A DNA stretch of 64,000 bases from Halobacteriales archaeon QS_4_70_19 (GCA_003020985.1 PXRM01000028.1:1-64000), one strand, 5' to 3'; positions 53,451 through 63,028 are shown, counted from the stretch's first letter. Numbers and translations are program-made. The notes: a model not told the origin generated them from the sequence alone.

Positions 53451-55112
53451 ATGAAGTACTACCAGCAGGAGCCGCTCCGGCACGTCGGCGACATCCCGGC
53501 GATGGGGGCGGCCCGGTACGGCGAGAAGCGGGCCCTGGAGTACCGGGGCGAGGAGTACTCCTACGCCGACCTCGACCGGCGGGCCGACCAGGTGGCGAGC
53601 GCCCTCACCGACCTCGGGGTGGAACCGGGCGACCGGGTGGCGATGTACGTCGCCAACTCGCTGCAGTTCCCGGAGACGTTCTTCGGCATCGTTCGGACGG
53701 GCGCGGTCGCCGTCCCGCTCAACCACCGCATGGACAAGGGCCGGCTCCAGTACATCCTGGACGACGCGGGCGTGGCGGTGCTCGTCGGGTCGGAGGTGTT
53801 CCCCTCGGTCGTGACGGACCTCTCGGAACACGTGGAGACGACGCTCATCCCCGGCGGCAACGAGGACGCCGGCCTGCTGGACTACGACGAACACGTTGAC
53901 GGTGCGAGCGCGGATTTCGACCGGCCCGAGCGGGAGTTCGAGGACGTCTGCCTCCAGTGCTACACCTCCGGGACGACCGGGGACCCGAAGGGGGTCCTGA
54001 CGACGCACCGGAACGTCATCGCGACGTCGCAGTCGTACACGGAGACGGGCGCGGGCGACCCCGAGGAGGACACGACGCTGCTGGTGCTGCCGCTGTTCCA
54101 CATGTACGGGCTGAGCGTCGTGCTCGTCAACGGCCTCTACAACGGCATCGACATCGTGCTCAAGACGCTGCCCGTCGCCTCGGCGCTGCTGGGTGCCATC
54201 GACGAGCACGACGTCACCCAGTTCGCGGGCATCCCGGCCATCTTCATCGAGATGCTGGACGAGTACGAGTCGAATCCGGACCAGTACGACCTCTCCAGCA
54301 TCGAGACGGTCGGGTCGGGCGCGGCCCCGCTCGCGGACGACACCCGCGACCGCGTCGAGGAGATGTTCGGCGCCCAGCTCATCGAGGGCTGGGGGATGAC
54401 CGAGACCACGCCCGCCGGGACGACGAACACCGCCCGGGGCGTCATCAAGGGCGCCGGCTGCATCGGCCGCCCCAGCCCGGACATCGAACTCGAGCTCGTC
54501 GACCCGGTCACCCGCGAGACGCGCGTCGAGGCCGCGTGGCTCGACCCGCAGGCCCCCGTCGACATCACCGAGCACGTCGATTTCGACGACGAGGAGGCCT
54601 ACACGGGGGAGATGGCCGTCCGCGGCCCGCAGGTGTTCCAGGGCTACCACAACCTCCCCGAGAGGAACGACGAGGTGTTCGACGACGAGGGCTGGTTCTA
54701 CACGGACGACATCGCGCGCGTGGACGAGGACCGCTTCCTCTGGATGGTCGACCGGGCCGACGACATGATCATCGTCGGCGGTGAGAACGTCTACCCCGCC
54801 GAGGTCGAGAACGCGCTGTTCGACCACTCCGCCGTCGCCGAGGCCGCCGTCGTCGCCGCCGACCACGAGGTGAAGGGGCAGGCGCCGGTCGCGTTCGTCG
54901 TCCTCGAACACGACGTCGACTCCGACGAGGTCACGGAGCGCTCGCTCCGGGAGTTCGCCCTCGAACGCGTCCCCACCTACGCCCATCCGCGCCGGATGTT
55001 CTTCGTCGACGAACTGCCGCGCTCGGGCACTCGGAAGGTCCAGCGGTACAAACTGGCGGACGAGGCCGCCGAGCGCCTCGATGGGCCGCTCTCGTCCAGT
55101 GAGGAGTTGTAG
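53451..55112 (+). CDS. AMP-dependent acyl-CoA synthetase / ligase
   Basis: This 553-residue enzyme has the adenylation motifs in order: YTSGTTGDPKGV, GWGMTETTPAG, YTDDIARVDED and DRADDMIIVGGENVYPAEVE, with a C-terminal lysine in PRSGTRKVQRYKL. It activates a carboxylic acid with ATP to an acyl-AMP, then an acyl-CoA; a medium- or long-chain fatty acid is likely. A TATA-like GTTTAGTCG lies about 30 nt upstream. Substrate cannot be read from sequence. Confidence 0.9.
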   Translation: MKYYQQEPLRHVGDIPAMGAARYGEKRALEYRGEEYSYADLDRRADQVASALTDLGVEPGDRVAMYVANSLQFPETFFGIVRTGAVAVPLNHRMDKGRLQYILDDAGVAVLVGSEVFPSVVTDLSEHVETTLIPGGNEDAGLLDYDEHVDGASADFDRPEREFEDVCLQCYTSGTTGDPKGVLTTHRNVIATSQSYTETGAGDPEEDTTLLVLPLFHMYGLSVVLVNGLYNGIDIVLKTLPVASALLGAIDEHDVTQFAGIPAIFIEMLDEYESNPDQYDLSSIETVGSGAAPLADDTRDRVEEMFGAQLIEGWGMTETTPAGTTNTARGVIKGAGCIGRPSPDIELELVDPVTRETRVEAAWLDPQAPVDITEHVDFDDEEAYTGEMAVRGPQVFQGYHNLPERNDEVFDDEGWFYTDDIARVDEDRFLWMVDRADDMIIVGGENVYPAEVENALFDHSAVAEAAVVAADHEVKGQAPVAFVVLEHDVDSDEVTERSLREFALERVPTYAHPRRMFFVDELPRSGTRKVQRYKLADEAAERLDGPLSSSEEL

Positions 55113-55185
55113 ACCGAATAGACGGAGAACATCTCCTCTTACGGGATAACGTTCGATTCCGGCTCGTAATATCCGGTATTCCGTC

Positions 55186-56961
55186 CTAATTCTCCCCCTC
55201 ACCCGTCGCCCCCACCGCCAGCCCTTCATCCACGAACCGGGAGCCGTACGGCTCCCGCCGGGGATGGTCCCCGGTTCGCTCGCGCAGGTGCTCGACCAGC
55301 GCCGCCGGCGACAGGTCGCGTTCCTGCTCGGCGCGCCGGTCGTGGACCCGCAGGGCGCCGCCGTCGTCCTCCCGATCCCCCACGACGACCGTGTACGGCA
55401 CCCGGTCGGCGGCCGCGCGGTCGAGGCGCTCGCCGACCGGCCGCGAACGGTCGTCCACGTCCGCGCGGAGCCCGGCATCGACGAGGCCGTCGGCGAAGTC
55501 GGCCGCCCGGTCGCGGTGGCCCGCGTCGACGGTGACGAACCGGACCTGCGTCGGTGCGAGCCAGTCGGGCGCGGGGTCCGCGAGCCCCCGTCGCCGGTCG
55601 TCGGGCGAGCCGACGGGTGTGCAGTCGACGAGTACCGGCGAACTGTCCGCCTCGCCCCCGGACCCGTCGAACTCGATGCCGGCACGGGCCGCCAGTCCGG
55701 GTTCCAGGCGGACTCGCGGCGGGAGTGTCTGCTCCCGGTCCGGGTCGCGGAAGGTCAGGTCCGCGGCCGCGCCCTCGCCGCCCCGTCCGACCAGCACCGG
55801 CCGGTCGAGTGCGGCCGCCAGCCCCTCGACGCGGGCCGCGGGGACCTCGCTCCCGACCCGGCAGACGGGGACCGTCTCGTGTCCACAGTCGGCCAGCAGG
55901 TCGCGGGTCAGGGTCGCGAACGCGCGCAGTTCCGCCCAGCCGCCCTCGCGGTCGCTGGCGACGGCCTGGGCGGTCGGAACGGTGCTGCCGCCGTCGGCCG
56001 TGCGGACGGGTCCGGTCTCGGTCAGGCGGACGGGGCAGTCGGCCCGCGAGAGGGTCGCCTCCCGGAGGAGCGAGCAGACGCCGAGCCGGGTCGAGGCGCG
56101 GAGCGTCCCGCTCGCGCCGGTCTCTGGGCCCGGGCACGACTCGCCGCACGCGCCGAGGAGGGCCGCCACGTCGCTCGCGCCGAGGTCGTACGTCGCGGGC
56201 GCCTCGACTGGCGTCGCGCCGTGGTCGCGGAGCCGTCCCCGGGCGTGGGCGACGACGAGGTCGTGGACCAGGCGCCCCGCCGGCCCGAGCCGGCGGCCGC
56301 CGAGGGGGTCGGCCGTGGCGAACGGACCCGGCGGCGTCGCTCCGGCGTCGAACGGCCGGCGGTCCTCGCCTCCGGTGTCGGGGAGCCGGTCGGCGACTGC
56401 CTCCGTCGCCGCGTCCAGCGACCCGTCGTCCGGGTCGTGGTGGGCCCCGGCGGGCGTCACGGCGGTCCACTCGATTGCGGCGGGTTCGGCCGCTTCCGTG
56501 GCGTCGAACCGCGAGACGACGGCGTCGAACGGGTGCCCCGCGGTCTCGAGCGCGAGCGCGTGGTGCCAGCCGACAGGGGCCCGGTAGCAGTCGAGGTCGG
56601 CCGGGAGCGCTCGGGCCAGCGCCCGGCAGCCCGCGACGGTCGTCTCGTGGGCCGCGGTCCGCTCGCTCAGCGGGGGACAGGGGTAGCACAGGAGCCGCGA
56701 GACGCGGAGGTCGTCGGCTCGCCGTTCGAGGTGGGTGGCGGCCCGCTCGGCGACGCGTTCGGGGTCGGTCGCGTCCGGCCCCTCGACGGCGACGAGGACG
56801 GCCAGACAGTCGTCGAACCCGCCCTCGCGGGGTACCGGGACCCCGCCGGCGGCCGCGTCCGGGTCCGGCTCGGGGGGTTCCGGCTCGGGAGCGTCCTCGG
56901 CGGGCGGCGCGGCGACCGTCTCGAACGAGCAGTGGTCGGCGTGGACGTCGAGGACGCGCAT
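55186..56961 (-). CDS. Threonyl-tRNA synthetase-like paralogue with archaeal-type editing domain and degenerate core
   Basis: From ATG at 56961 the protein has 591 residues. The N-terminus (MRVLDVHADHCSFET; VSRLLCYPCPPLSERT; YRAPVGWHHALALETAGHPF) matches the archaeal ThrRS editing domain, a D-Tyr-tRNA deacylase fold. The middle shows only traces of a class II synthetase core: the KPMNCPGH and [11 protein letters not shown] signatures of thrS have no counterpart. The C-terminus (LAPTQVRFVTVDAGH; VGERLDRAAADRVPYTVVVG) is a well-kept anticodon-binding domain. From memory of the Pyrococcus domain, the editing residues His83, Lys121 and Glu134 appear replaced. It may bind tRNA-Thr without charging it. 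An ATG nine codons upstream is also possible. Confidence 0.75.
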   Translation of the reverse strand: MRVLDVHADHCSFETVAAPPAEDAPEPEPPEPDPDAAAGGVPVPREGGFDDCLAVLVAVEGPDATDPERVAERAATHLERRADDLRVSRLLCYPCPPLSERTAAHETTVAGCRALARALPADLDCYRAPVGWHHALALETAGHPFDAVVSRFDATEAAEPAAIEWTAVTPAGAHHDPDDGSLDAATEAVADRLPDTGGEDRRPFDAGATPPGPFATADPLGGRRLGPAGRLVHDLVVAHARGRLRDHGATPVEAPATYDLGASDVAALLGACGESCPGPETGASGTLRASTRLGVCSLLREATLSRADCPVRLTETGPVRTADGGSTVPTAQAVASDREGGWAELRAFATLTRDLLADCGHETVPVCRVGSEVPAARVEGLAAALDRPVLVGRGGEGAAADLTFRDPDREQTLPPRVRLEPGLAARAGIEFDGSGGEADSSPVLVDCTPVGSPDDRRRGLADPAPDWLAPTQVRFVTVDAGHRDRAADFADGLVDAGLRADVDDRSRPVGERLDRAAADRVPYTVVVGDREDDGGALRVHDRRAEQERDLSPAALVEHLRERTGDHPRREPYGSRFVDEGLAVGATGEGEN

Positions 56962-57041
56962 CGGCGGGAAGTGGCGACGGTGGGGCAAAGCGATTGGGGG
57001 TCCGGCGCGACCTTTTTCCGCCCGACGAGTGCCGCCCGGAC

Positions 57042-57611
57042 ATGGCCATCATCGTCGGGCCGACCCTCCCCGAACCGTACTTCGAGCGCGTCGAGCGGGT
57101 CTGGGACCACCTGGTCGAGCGCTTCGGTATCGACCGCTACGTCAACCCCTACCCCCACGTCACACTATACGGGCTGTCCGGGACCGCCGACGTGGCGGCC
57201 GTCGAGGACGCCGTCGAGCGCGTCGCCGCCCGGCACTCCCCGTTCACCGTCCGCGCGGACGGGCTCGGAGTCTTCCCCGGGGCGCACGTCTACGTCCCGG
57301 TCGCGAAGTCGCCCGCGCTGCTCGACCTGCACCGGGACGCCGCCGAGGCGATTGCGCCGCTCGGGGAGGCGCCGACGGACTACTACGAACCGGACGGGTG
57401 GTTCCCGCACGTCGGCCTCGCCCTCTCGCTCGACGCCGACCTGGCCGGCGAGGTCGTCGGCGACCTGCTCGCCCGCGAGTTCGACCGGACGGGTGGCGAG
57501 GCGACGGCCGGCGGCTGGATCGGCTGGGAGTTCACCGTCGACAACCTCTCGATCACCCGGCCCCCGGCCGACGGTGGCGAGCACGAACTGGTGGCCCACA
57601 TCGACCTGTAG
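57042..57611 (+). CDS. 2'-5' RNA ligase / cyclic phosphodiesterase-like protein
   Basis: From ATG at 57042 the protein has 189 residues, beginning MAIIVGPTLPEPYFERVERV. The 2H superfamily has two H-x-T/S motifs; here the first is HVTLYGL and the second is HVGLALS, with Gly in place of Thr/Ser. Members cut or join 2'-5' or cyclic phosphates in RNA, so tRNA or RNA repair is possible. It is divergent from the ThrRS-like gene, 80 bp away. CTTTTTCC about 27 nt before the ATG may be the promoter box. Confidence 0.75.
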   Translation: MAIIVGPTLPEPYFERVERVWDHLVERFGIDRYVNPYPHVTLYGLSGTADVAAVEDAVERVAARHSPFTVRADGLGVFPGAHVYVPVAKSPALLDLHRDAAEAIAPLGEAPTDYYEPDGWFPHVGLALSLDADLAGEVVGDLLAREFDRTGGEATAGGWIGWEFTVDNLSITRPPADGGEHELVAHIDL

Positions 57612-57673
57612 CCGCCCTCCCCCCGCGGTTACGCCACCTCCGCGCGTGGGTCCCCGCCACGACCCTCCGCGAG

Positions 57674-57784
57674 ATGGACGACCGCGGGCACGAGCACGTC
57701 GCCTGCTGCCGCGACGAGTCGACGGGGCTGCGCTGCATCGTCGCCGTCTACGACTTCCGGCGCGGGGCGCTGGCGACCGCGCCA
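57674..57784 (+). pseudogene. N-terminal fragment of a Glu/Leu/Phe/Val dehydrogenase
   Basis: Translation gives MDDRGHEHVACCRDESTGLR, then CIVAVYDFRRGAL. This matches the first 35 or so residues of the dehydrogenase family (typically M-x-x-x-G-H-E-x-V-x-x-C and then G-L-x-x-I-I-A-V-H-D-x-x-L-G-P-A-x-G-G). The frame then enters unrelated sequence in the thrS promoter and ends at 57883. Nothing of the catalytic or NAD domain remains, so it is a gene stub. Confidence 0.55.
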
Positions 57785-57828
57785 TCCCCGGGTGCGGGTG
57801 TGTGCCAGTCGCTCCCGCCGTCTCTAAA

Positions 57829-57836
57829 GCTTTATC
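57829..57836 (+). promoter_or_regulatory. TATA box of thrS
   Basis: GCTTTATC is centred about 29 nt before the thrS ATG, fitting a leaderless transcript. Confidence 0.5.
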
Positions 57837-57860
57837 CGGCGCTCCCGACTCCCTCGTGGT

Positions 57861-59786
57861 ATGGTAGCCGTCACGCTCCCTGACGGATCCGTCCTCGAGC
57901 TGGAGGACGGAGTCACGGTCGAGGAGGTCGCCTACGAGATCGGACCCGGGCTCGGGGCGGCCACAGTGGCCGGCGTCGTCGACGGCGAGCTGGTGGACCG
58001 GCACACGCCGCTCTCGGAGGACTGCCGGCTGGAGATCGTCACGGAGGACTCCGACGAGTACCTCCGCGTGCTGCGCCACTCCGCGGCGCACGTCTTCGCA
58101 CAGGCGCTCCAGCGGCTCTCCACCGAGGCGAAGCTCACCATCGGCCCGCCGACGGACGACGGGTTCTACTACGACGTCACGAACGTCGACCTCGACGAGG
58201 ACGATCTCGAGGAGATCGAGGGCGAGATGGCCGACATCGTCGAGGCGGACTACGACATCGAGCGCGTCGAGCGCTCGCGCGAGGAGGCCTTCGAAATCTA
58301 CGAGGACAACGAGTACAAGCGCGACGTCCTGGAGACGGAGGCGGCCGGCGAGGACCCCGTCTCCTTCTACGCCCAGGACGACTGGCAGGACCTCTGCCAG
58401 GGTCCCCACGTCGACGGCACGGGCGAGGTCGGCGCGTTCGAGTTGCTGAGCGTCTCGGCGGCGTACTGGCGCGGCGACGAGGAGAACGAGACGCTCACCC
58501 GGGTCCACGGGACGGCGTTCCCCTCCGAGTCCGCCCTCGAGGCGTACCTCGAACGCCGCGAGGAGGCGAAAAAGCGCGACCACCGCCGGCTGGGCAACGA
58601 GCTCGACCTGTTCTCCATCCCGGACACGACGGGCCCCGGCCTGCCGCTGTACCACCCCGCCGGGAAGACGGTGCTCGACGAGCTGTCGGGCTACGTCCGC
58701 GAGCTGAACGAGCGCTACGGCTACGACTACGTCGAGACGCCCCACCTGTTCCGGACGGAGCTGTGGAGGAAGTCCGGCCACTACGACAACTACCGGGACG
58801 ACATGTTCCTCCTCGACGTGAACGACGAGGAGTACGGGCTGAAGCCCATGAACTGCCCGGGCCACGCCAGCATCTTCGAGCAGGGCTCCTGGAGCTACCG
58901 TGACCTCCCGGTCCGCTACGCCGAGGACGGCAAGGTGTACCGGAAGGAGCAGCGCGGCGAGCTCTCCGGGCTCTCGCGGGTCTGGGCGTTCACCATCGAC
59001 GACGGCCACCTGTTCTGCCGGCCGGACGACATCGAGCAGGAGGTGGACAACGTGATGACCGCCATCGACGAGGTGCTGGAGACGTTCGACCTCGACTACA
59101 CGGTGGCGCTGGCGACGCGTCCGGAGAAGTCCGTCGGGAGCGACGAGATCTGGAAGCGCGCCGAGTCCCAACTGGAATCGGTGCTCGAGTCGTCCGGGCT
59201 CGACTACGACGTCGAGCCGGGCGACGGCGCCTTCTACGGCCCGAAGATCGACTTCGGCTTCGAGGACGCGCTCGGGCGGGAGTGGGACGGCCCCACGGTC
59301 CAGCTCGACTTCAACATGCCCGAGCGGTTCGACCTCTCGTACGTCGGCGAGGACAACGAGGAGCATCGCCCGGTGATGATCCACCGTGCGCTGTACGGCT
59401 CCTACGAGCGGTTCTTCATGGTGCTCATCGAGCACTTCGACGGGAAGTTCCCGCTCTGGCTCGCCCCCGAGCAGGTCCGCGTGCTCCCCATCTCCGACGA
59501 CAACCTCGGCTACGCCCACCGCGTAGAGAACGACCTCGCGGACGCCGGCCTCCGTGTCGAGGTGGAGGACCGCGACCAGACCATCGGCCGGAAGATCCGC
59601 GCCGCCCACGAGGACCGGCTCCCGTACATGGTCATCGTCGGCGACGACGAGGAGGCGGCGGGGACCATCTCCGTCCGCGACCGCAAGGAGCGCGAGGAGC
59701 AAGACGTCACGCTGGAGGACTTCCGCTCGCACCTGGTCGACGAACGCGACGAGAAGCAGACGGAACCCGACTTCCTCGCGGAGTAG
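57861..59786 (+). CDS. thrS: Threonyl-tRNA synthetase
   Basis: This 641-residue enzyme has a TGS domain (about 1-62) and an alanyl/SAD editing domain with zinc-type HSAAH (73-77) and CQGPH. The class II core follows, with [31 protein letters not shown] and [14 protein letters not shown], then the anticodon-binding domain ([23 protein letters not shown]). This is the bacterial-type ThrRS layout, which charges tRNA-Thr and clears Ser-tRNA-Thr. A ThrRS-like paralogue with an archaeal-type editing domain stands about 900 bp upstream, on the other strand. Confidence 0.96.
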   Translation: MVAVTLPDGSVLELEDGVTVEEVAYEIGPGLGAATVAGVVDGELVDRHTPLSEDCRLEIVTEDSDEYLRVLRHSAAHVFAQALQRLSTEAKLTIGPPTDDGFYYDVTNVDLDEDDLEEIEGEMADIVEADYDIERVERSREEAFEIYEDNEYKRDVLETEAAGEDPVSFYAQDDWQDLCQGPHVDGTGEVGAFELLSVSAAYWRGDEENETLTRVHGTAFPSESALEAYLERREEAKKRDHRRLGNELDLFSIPDTTGPGLPLYHPAGKTVLDELSGYVRELNERYGYDYVETPHLFRTELWRKSGHYDNYRDDMFLLDVNDEEYGLKPMNCPGHASIFEQGSWSYRDLPVRYAEDGKVYRKEQRGELSGLSRVWAFTIDDGHLFCRPDDIEQEVDNVMTAIDEVLETFDLDYTVALATRPEKSVGSDEIWKRAESQLESVLESSGLDYDVEPGDGAFYGPKIDFGFEDALGREWDGPTVQLDFNMPERFDLSYVGEDNEEHRPVMIHRALYGSYERFFMVLIEHFDGKFPLWLAPEQVRVLPISDDNLGYAHRVENDLADAGLRVEVEDRDQTIGRKIRAAHEDRLPYMVIVGDDEEAAGTISVRDRKEREEQDVTLEDFRSHLVDERDEKQTEPDFLAE

Positions 59787-59929
59787 TGGCGTACTCTCGG
59801 GATGACCGTCTCGTAGGCGAGATTCCGGCGCAATATCTCTGATTACGTAGATACGTGTCGCCTCTCGGTTGCTCCGGGTCGACCCCGGCGGCGACCGAAC
59901 TAAGACGACGGGACCCGCCAGTCCGTGCC

Positions 59930-60856
59930 ATGAGCATCGGTGACGTCGCCCCGGTCGAGGGCGTCCCGGACTGCTACTACGTGGACACGGGGATGTACGG
60001 GACCGAGAAGTACGGCGCCGTCTACATCTACGACACCGAGCGCCCGGCGATGATCGACGCGGGCATCGGGAAGAACTACGACCTGCTGCTGGACGCGCTC
60101 GACGAGGTCGGCATCGCCCGCGACGACCTCGACCTGCTCGTCCCGACGCACGTCCACCTCGACCACGCGGGCGGAGCGGGCTTTCTCGCGGACGCGTGTC
60201 CGAACGCCGAGGTGTTGATCCACGAGCGGGGCGCGCGCCACGTCATCGACCCCGAGCGGCTCTGGGAGGGGACGAAGGCGGTGGTGGGCAGGCAGATCGA
60301 CTACTACGTCGAGCCCGATCCCGTCCCCGACAGCCGGGTCACGCCACTCGTCGACGGGGAGACCATCGACCTCGGTGACCGCGAACTGGATGTCCGCGAG
60401 GCGCCCGGCCACGCCCCCCACCAGCACGTCCTCCACGACGCGGACGCGGACGCCGTCTTCGTGGCCGACGCGGCGGGCATCTACGTCCCCCAGCTGGACG
60501 CCGTCGAGCCGACCTCGCCGCCGTCGAACTTCGACTTCGAGCAGTGCATCGAGGACGTGCGCCTGCTCCAGCGGCTCGACGCGGAGACGCTCTGCTACGC
60601 CCACTTCGGCCCGGCGCCGGCGGACGGCCTGCTCACGGAGTTCGCCGACGTCCTGACCGACTGGGTGGAGTCCATCGCGGAGGCCCGCGTCGAACTGGAG
60701 GACGACGAGGCCGTCGTCGAGCGGTTCGTCGAGGCGACCGACATGGACGAGGTGTGGAGCGAGCGCAAGGCCCACACCGAGACCTCGATGAACGTCCGCG
60801 GGGTGCTGGGCTACCTCGACCGGCGGGAGGCCGCGGCGGACGCGGACAGGGCGTGA
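59930..60856 (+). CDS. Metallo-beta-lactamase fold hydrolase
   Basis: From ATG at 59930 the protein has 308 residues, beginning MSIGDVAPVEGVPDCYYVDT. THVHLDHAGGAGFL is the first metal motif; APGHAPHQHVL, VADAAG and YAHFGPAP hold the later ligands. The C-terminal 80 residues form a helical region (WVESIAEARVELEDDEAVVE). Haloarchaeal relatives are many; glyoxalase-II-like or other ester hydrolysis is possible, substrate unknown. ACTAAGAC about 28 nt before the ATG is a likely box. The last codons and stop are the first unit of a 21 bp tandem repeat. Confidence 0.85.
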   Translation: MSIGDVAPVEGVPDCYYVDTGMYGTEKYGAVYIYDTERPAMIDAGIGKNYDLLLDALDEVGIARDDLDLLVPTHVHLDHAGGAGFLADACPNAEVLIHERGARHVIDPERLWEGTKAVVGRQIDYYVEPDPVPDSRVTPLVDGETIDLGDRELDVREAPGHAPHQHVLHDADADAVFVADAAGIYVPQLDAVEPTSPPSNFDFEQCIEDVRLLQRLDAETLCYAHFGPAPADGLLTEFADVLTDWVESIAEARVELEDDEAVVERFVEATDMDEVWSERKAHTETSMNVRGVLGYLDRREAAADADRA

Positions 60857-60929
60857 GCTGAGGGGAACAGGGCGTGACCCGGGGCGGACACGGCGTGAGT
60901 CGGGGGAGACAGGGCGTGACCCGGGGGTG
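60846..60929 (+). repeat. Four 21-bp tandem repeats including the gene's stop codon
   Basis: Units start at 60846, 60867, 60888 and 60909 and share ACAGGGCGTGACCCGGGG with small changes (ACACGGCGTGAG in the third). The period is exactly 21 bp, seven codons. Each unit contains in-frame GCG-TGA, so the stop of the metallo-hydrolase gene at 60854-60856 recurs three more times downstream. Confidence 0.85.
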
Positions 60930-61015
60930 AGTGGCGGCGCGACCGGGCCGCGCCGGGGCTCGTGACGGGCGGAAGACAGGAGACTTAAGCGACGGACGGG
61001 CGAGGGGCCGACCGT

Positions 61016-62926
61016 ATGGCGGCTGGAACGAGTACTGGGCTCTATCTCGTCGCGGCCATCATCGGCATCGGAGTCGTCGCGCAGGTGCTGTCCGACCGCT
61101 TCGAGGTGCCCAGTATCATCTTCCTCATCGCTGCCGGCATCGCCCTCGGGCCGGAGGGGCTCGGCCTGGTGACCCGGGAGACGTTCGCCGGGTCCCTCCC
61201 CTCCATCGTCGGGCTAAGCGTCGCCATCATCGTCTTCGAGGGGGCGTTCCACCTCCGGCTGGAGAAGTTCCGCGAGACGCCGGCCGCGACGACGCGGCTG
61301 GTGACCATCGGCGCCGTCATCGCACTGCTCGGGACCGCCGGCGCGGTCAAGTTCGCGTTCCCGGACACCTCCTGGGAGTTCGCCTTCCTCATCGGCGCGC
61401 TGCTGGTCGCGACGGGCCCGACCGTCATCACCCCCATCATGGAGGTCGTCCCCGTGCGCGACCGCGTCGAGACCGCTCTGGAGACGGAGGGTATCGTCAA
61501 CGACGTGACCGCCGCCATCCTCGCGGTCGTCGTCTTCGAGGTCATCGTCACGGGCGGGTCGACCCCCTCGGAGTTCCTCCAGCTGTTCGTCGAGCGGCTC
61601 GGGACGGGGATGGTCATCGGGACCATCGTGGCCGGGGTGCTCTACTACGCACTCCGGTACGTCGACCTGTCGCCGGGGAACGCCCCGCAGAACGCCCGGC
61701 TGCTGGTGCTGGCGGGTGCACTCGTGGCGTTCGCGGCGGCCGACTTCGTCTTCGCCGAGGCCGGCGTCGCCGCGGTCGCCGTCGCCGGCGTCGTGCTCGG
61801 CAACCTGGACGTCCCCTACGAGGATGACATCTCCGAGTTCAAGGGGGACATCACGCTGCTGGTCCTCTCGTTCGTCTTCATCGCCCTGGCCGCCCTCCTG
61901 CGGTTCGAGGACCTCGCCAGGCTGGGGCTGGGTGGCGTCTTCGTCGTCGTGGCGGTCGCCGTCGTCATCCGGCCGGCGCTCGTGTTCCTCGCGACGATCG
62001 GCGACCGCTTCACGTTCCAGGAGCGCCTGTTCATGTCGGCCGTCGGGCCGCGCGGCATCATCCCGGCCTCCGTAGCGACGCTGTTCGCGGTCGAGCTGCA
62101 GAGCCGGGCCGACGAGCTCCGGGCCGCCGGTGAGATAGTCCAGGCGGCCCAGCTCGACGCCGGTGCGACGCTGCTGGTCGGGACGGTGTTCCTGGTCATC
62201 CTGGCGACGGTCGTGTTCGAGGGCGGCCTCGCCCGGTACATCGCGGAATTCCTCGACGTGATACCCATGCGTGTAATCATCGTCGGAGGCGGACAGGTGG
62301 GCAGAACCCTCGCCGACCGCCTCGAAGACAGAGGGGAGAACGTCGTCATCGCCGAGGTCGACGAGGACGCGGTGGAGCTGGCCCGCAACCAGGGTCACAC
62401 GGTCCACATCGGCGACGGGACGGACACGGACGTCCTCCGGTCGGCCGGCGCGGACAACTGCAGTATCCTCGTGACCGCCACCGGTGACGACGACGCCAAC
62501 CTCCTCACGGCACAGCTCGCAAAGAGCAAGTTCGACATCGAGACGGTGATGGCCCGCGCCAACAACCCCGACAACGTCGAGGCGTTCGAGGACCTCGGGG
62601 TGCGGACCATCTCCTCGGCGGTCGCCACGGCACAGGCCATGGACAACGCCATCGAGCGGCCGGCGCTCGCCCAGTGGATGGGCGAACTCGGCCGTTCGGG
62701 CGACGTCCAGGAGATCGAGGTCACCTCCGAGGAGCTGATCGGGCGCCCCGTCCGCGAGGTGGGGCCGGAACTCCCGAGCGGCGTCCTCATCGCGCTGGTC
62801 GCCCGCGACGGCGAGAGCCTCGTGCCGGCGGCCGACTTCATCCTCGAGGAGGGCGACTGCATCACCCTCATCGGGAACCGGGAGGCCGTCCGGGACGCGA
62901 TGGAGTTCTGCCACCCCGGGGAGTAG
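61016..62926 (+). CDS. Monovalent cation:proton antiporter (CPA family) with TrkA-N and TrkA-C domains
   Basis: This 636-residue protein has a membrane part (about 1-410) of the CPA1/NhaP type, with some 12 helices and TEGIVNDVTAAILAVVVFEV, where the ion-binding Asp lies. From about residue 418 comes a TrkA-N Rossmann domain (MRVIIVGGGQVGRTLADRLE; VTATGDDDANLL) and a TrkA-C domain (EVTSEELIGRPVREVGPELP). It should exchange Na+ or K+ for H+ under control of NAD(H) or other nucleotides, important for a halophile. The GHTVHIGDGTD stretch fits the TrkA fold. Confidence 0.9.
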   Translation: MAAGTSTGLYLVAAIIGIGVVAQVLSDRFEVPSIIFLIAAGIALGPEGLGLVTRETFAGSLPSIVGLSVAIIVFEGAFHLRLEKFRETPAATTRLVTIGAVIALLGTAGAVKFAFPDTSWEFAFLIGALLVATGPTVITPIMEVVPVRDRVETALETEGIVNDVTAAILAVVVFEVIVTGGSTPSEFLQLFVERLGTGMVIGTIVAGVLYYALRYVDLSPGNAPQNARLLVLAGALVAFAAADFVFAEAGVAAVAVAGVVLGNLDVPYEDDISEFKGDITLLVLSFVFIALAALLRFEDLARLGLGGVFVVVAVAVVIRPALVFLATIGDRFTFQERLFMSAVGPRGIIPASVATLFAVELQSRADELRAAGEIVQAAQLDAGATLLVGTVFLVILATVVFEGGLARYIAEFLDVIPMRVIIVGGGQVGRTLADRLEDRGENVVIAEVDEDAVELARNQGHTVHIGDGTDTDVLRSAGADNCSILVTATGDDDANLLTAQLAKSKFDIETVMARANNPDNVEAFEDLGVRTISSAVATAQAMDNAIERPALAQWMGELGRSGDVQEIEVTSEELIGRPVREVGPELPSGVLIALVARDGESLVPAADFILEEGDCITLIGNREAVRDAMEFCHPGE

Positions 62927-62996
62927 CTGTCGGCGCGGGCTGTCGCCGACACCCGGCGGTCCCGGACATGAACCGACCCGGCTTCCGTGGCACACG

Positions 62997-63004
62997 TTTT
63001 ATGC
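62997..63004 (+). promoter_or_regulatory. TATA box of the aldehyde:ferredoxin oxidoreductase gene
   Basis: TTTTATGC is centred about 28 nt before the ATG at 63029. Confidence 0.5.
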
Positions 63005-63028
63005 CGACGGCACCGCTCGCGTGAGACG

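Noticed and set aside
55264..57867. 867-residue plus-strand ORF, and another of 685 residues ending at 57611
   Set aside because: Both read antisense through the ThrRS-like gene; only the last 189 codons of the second are real (57042-57611).
57165..59732. 855-residue minus-strand ORF
   Set aside because: Antisense to thrS and the 2H phosphoesterase gene.
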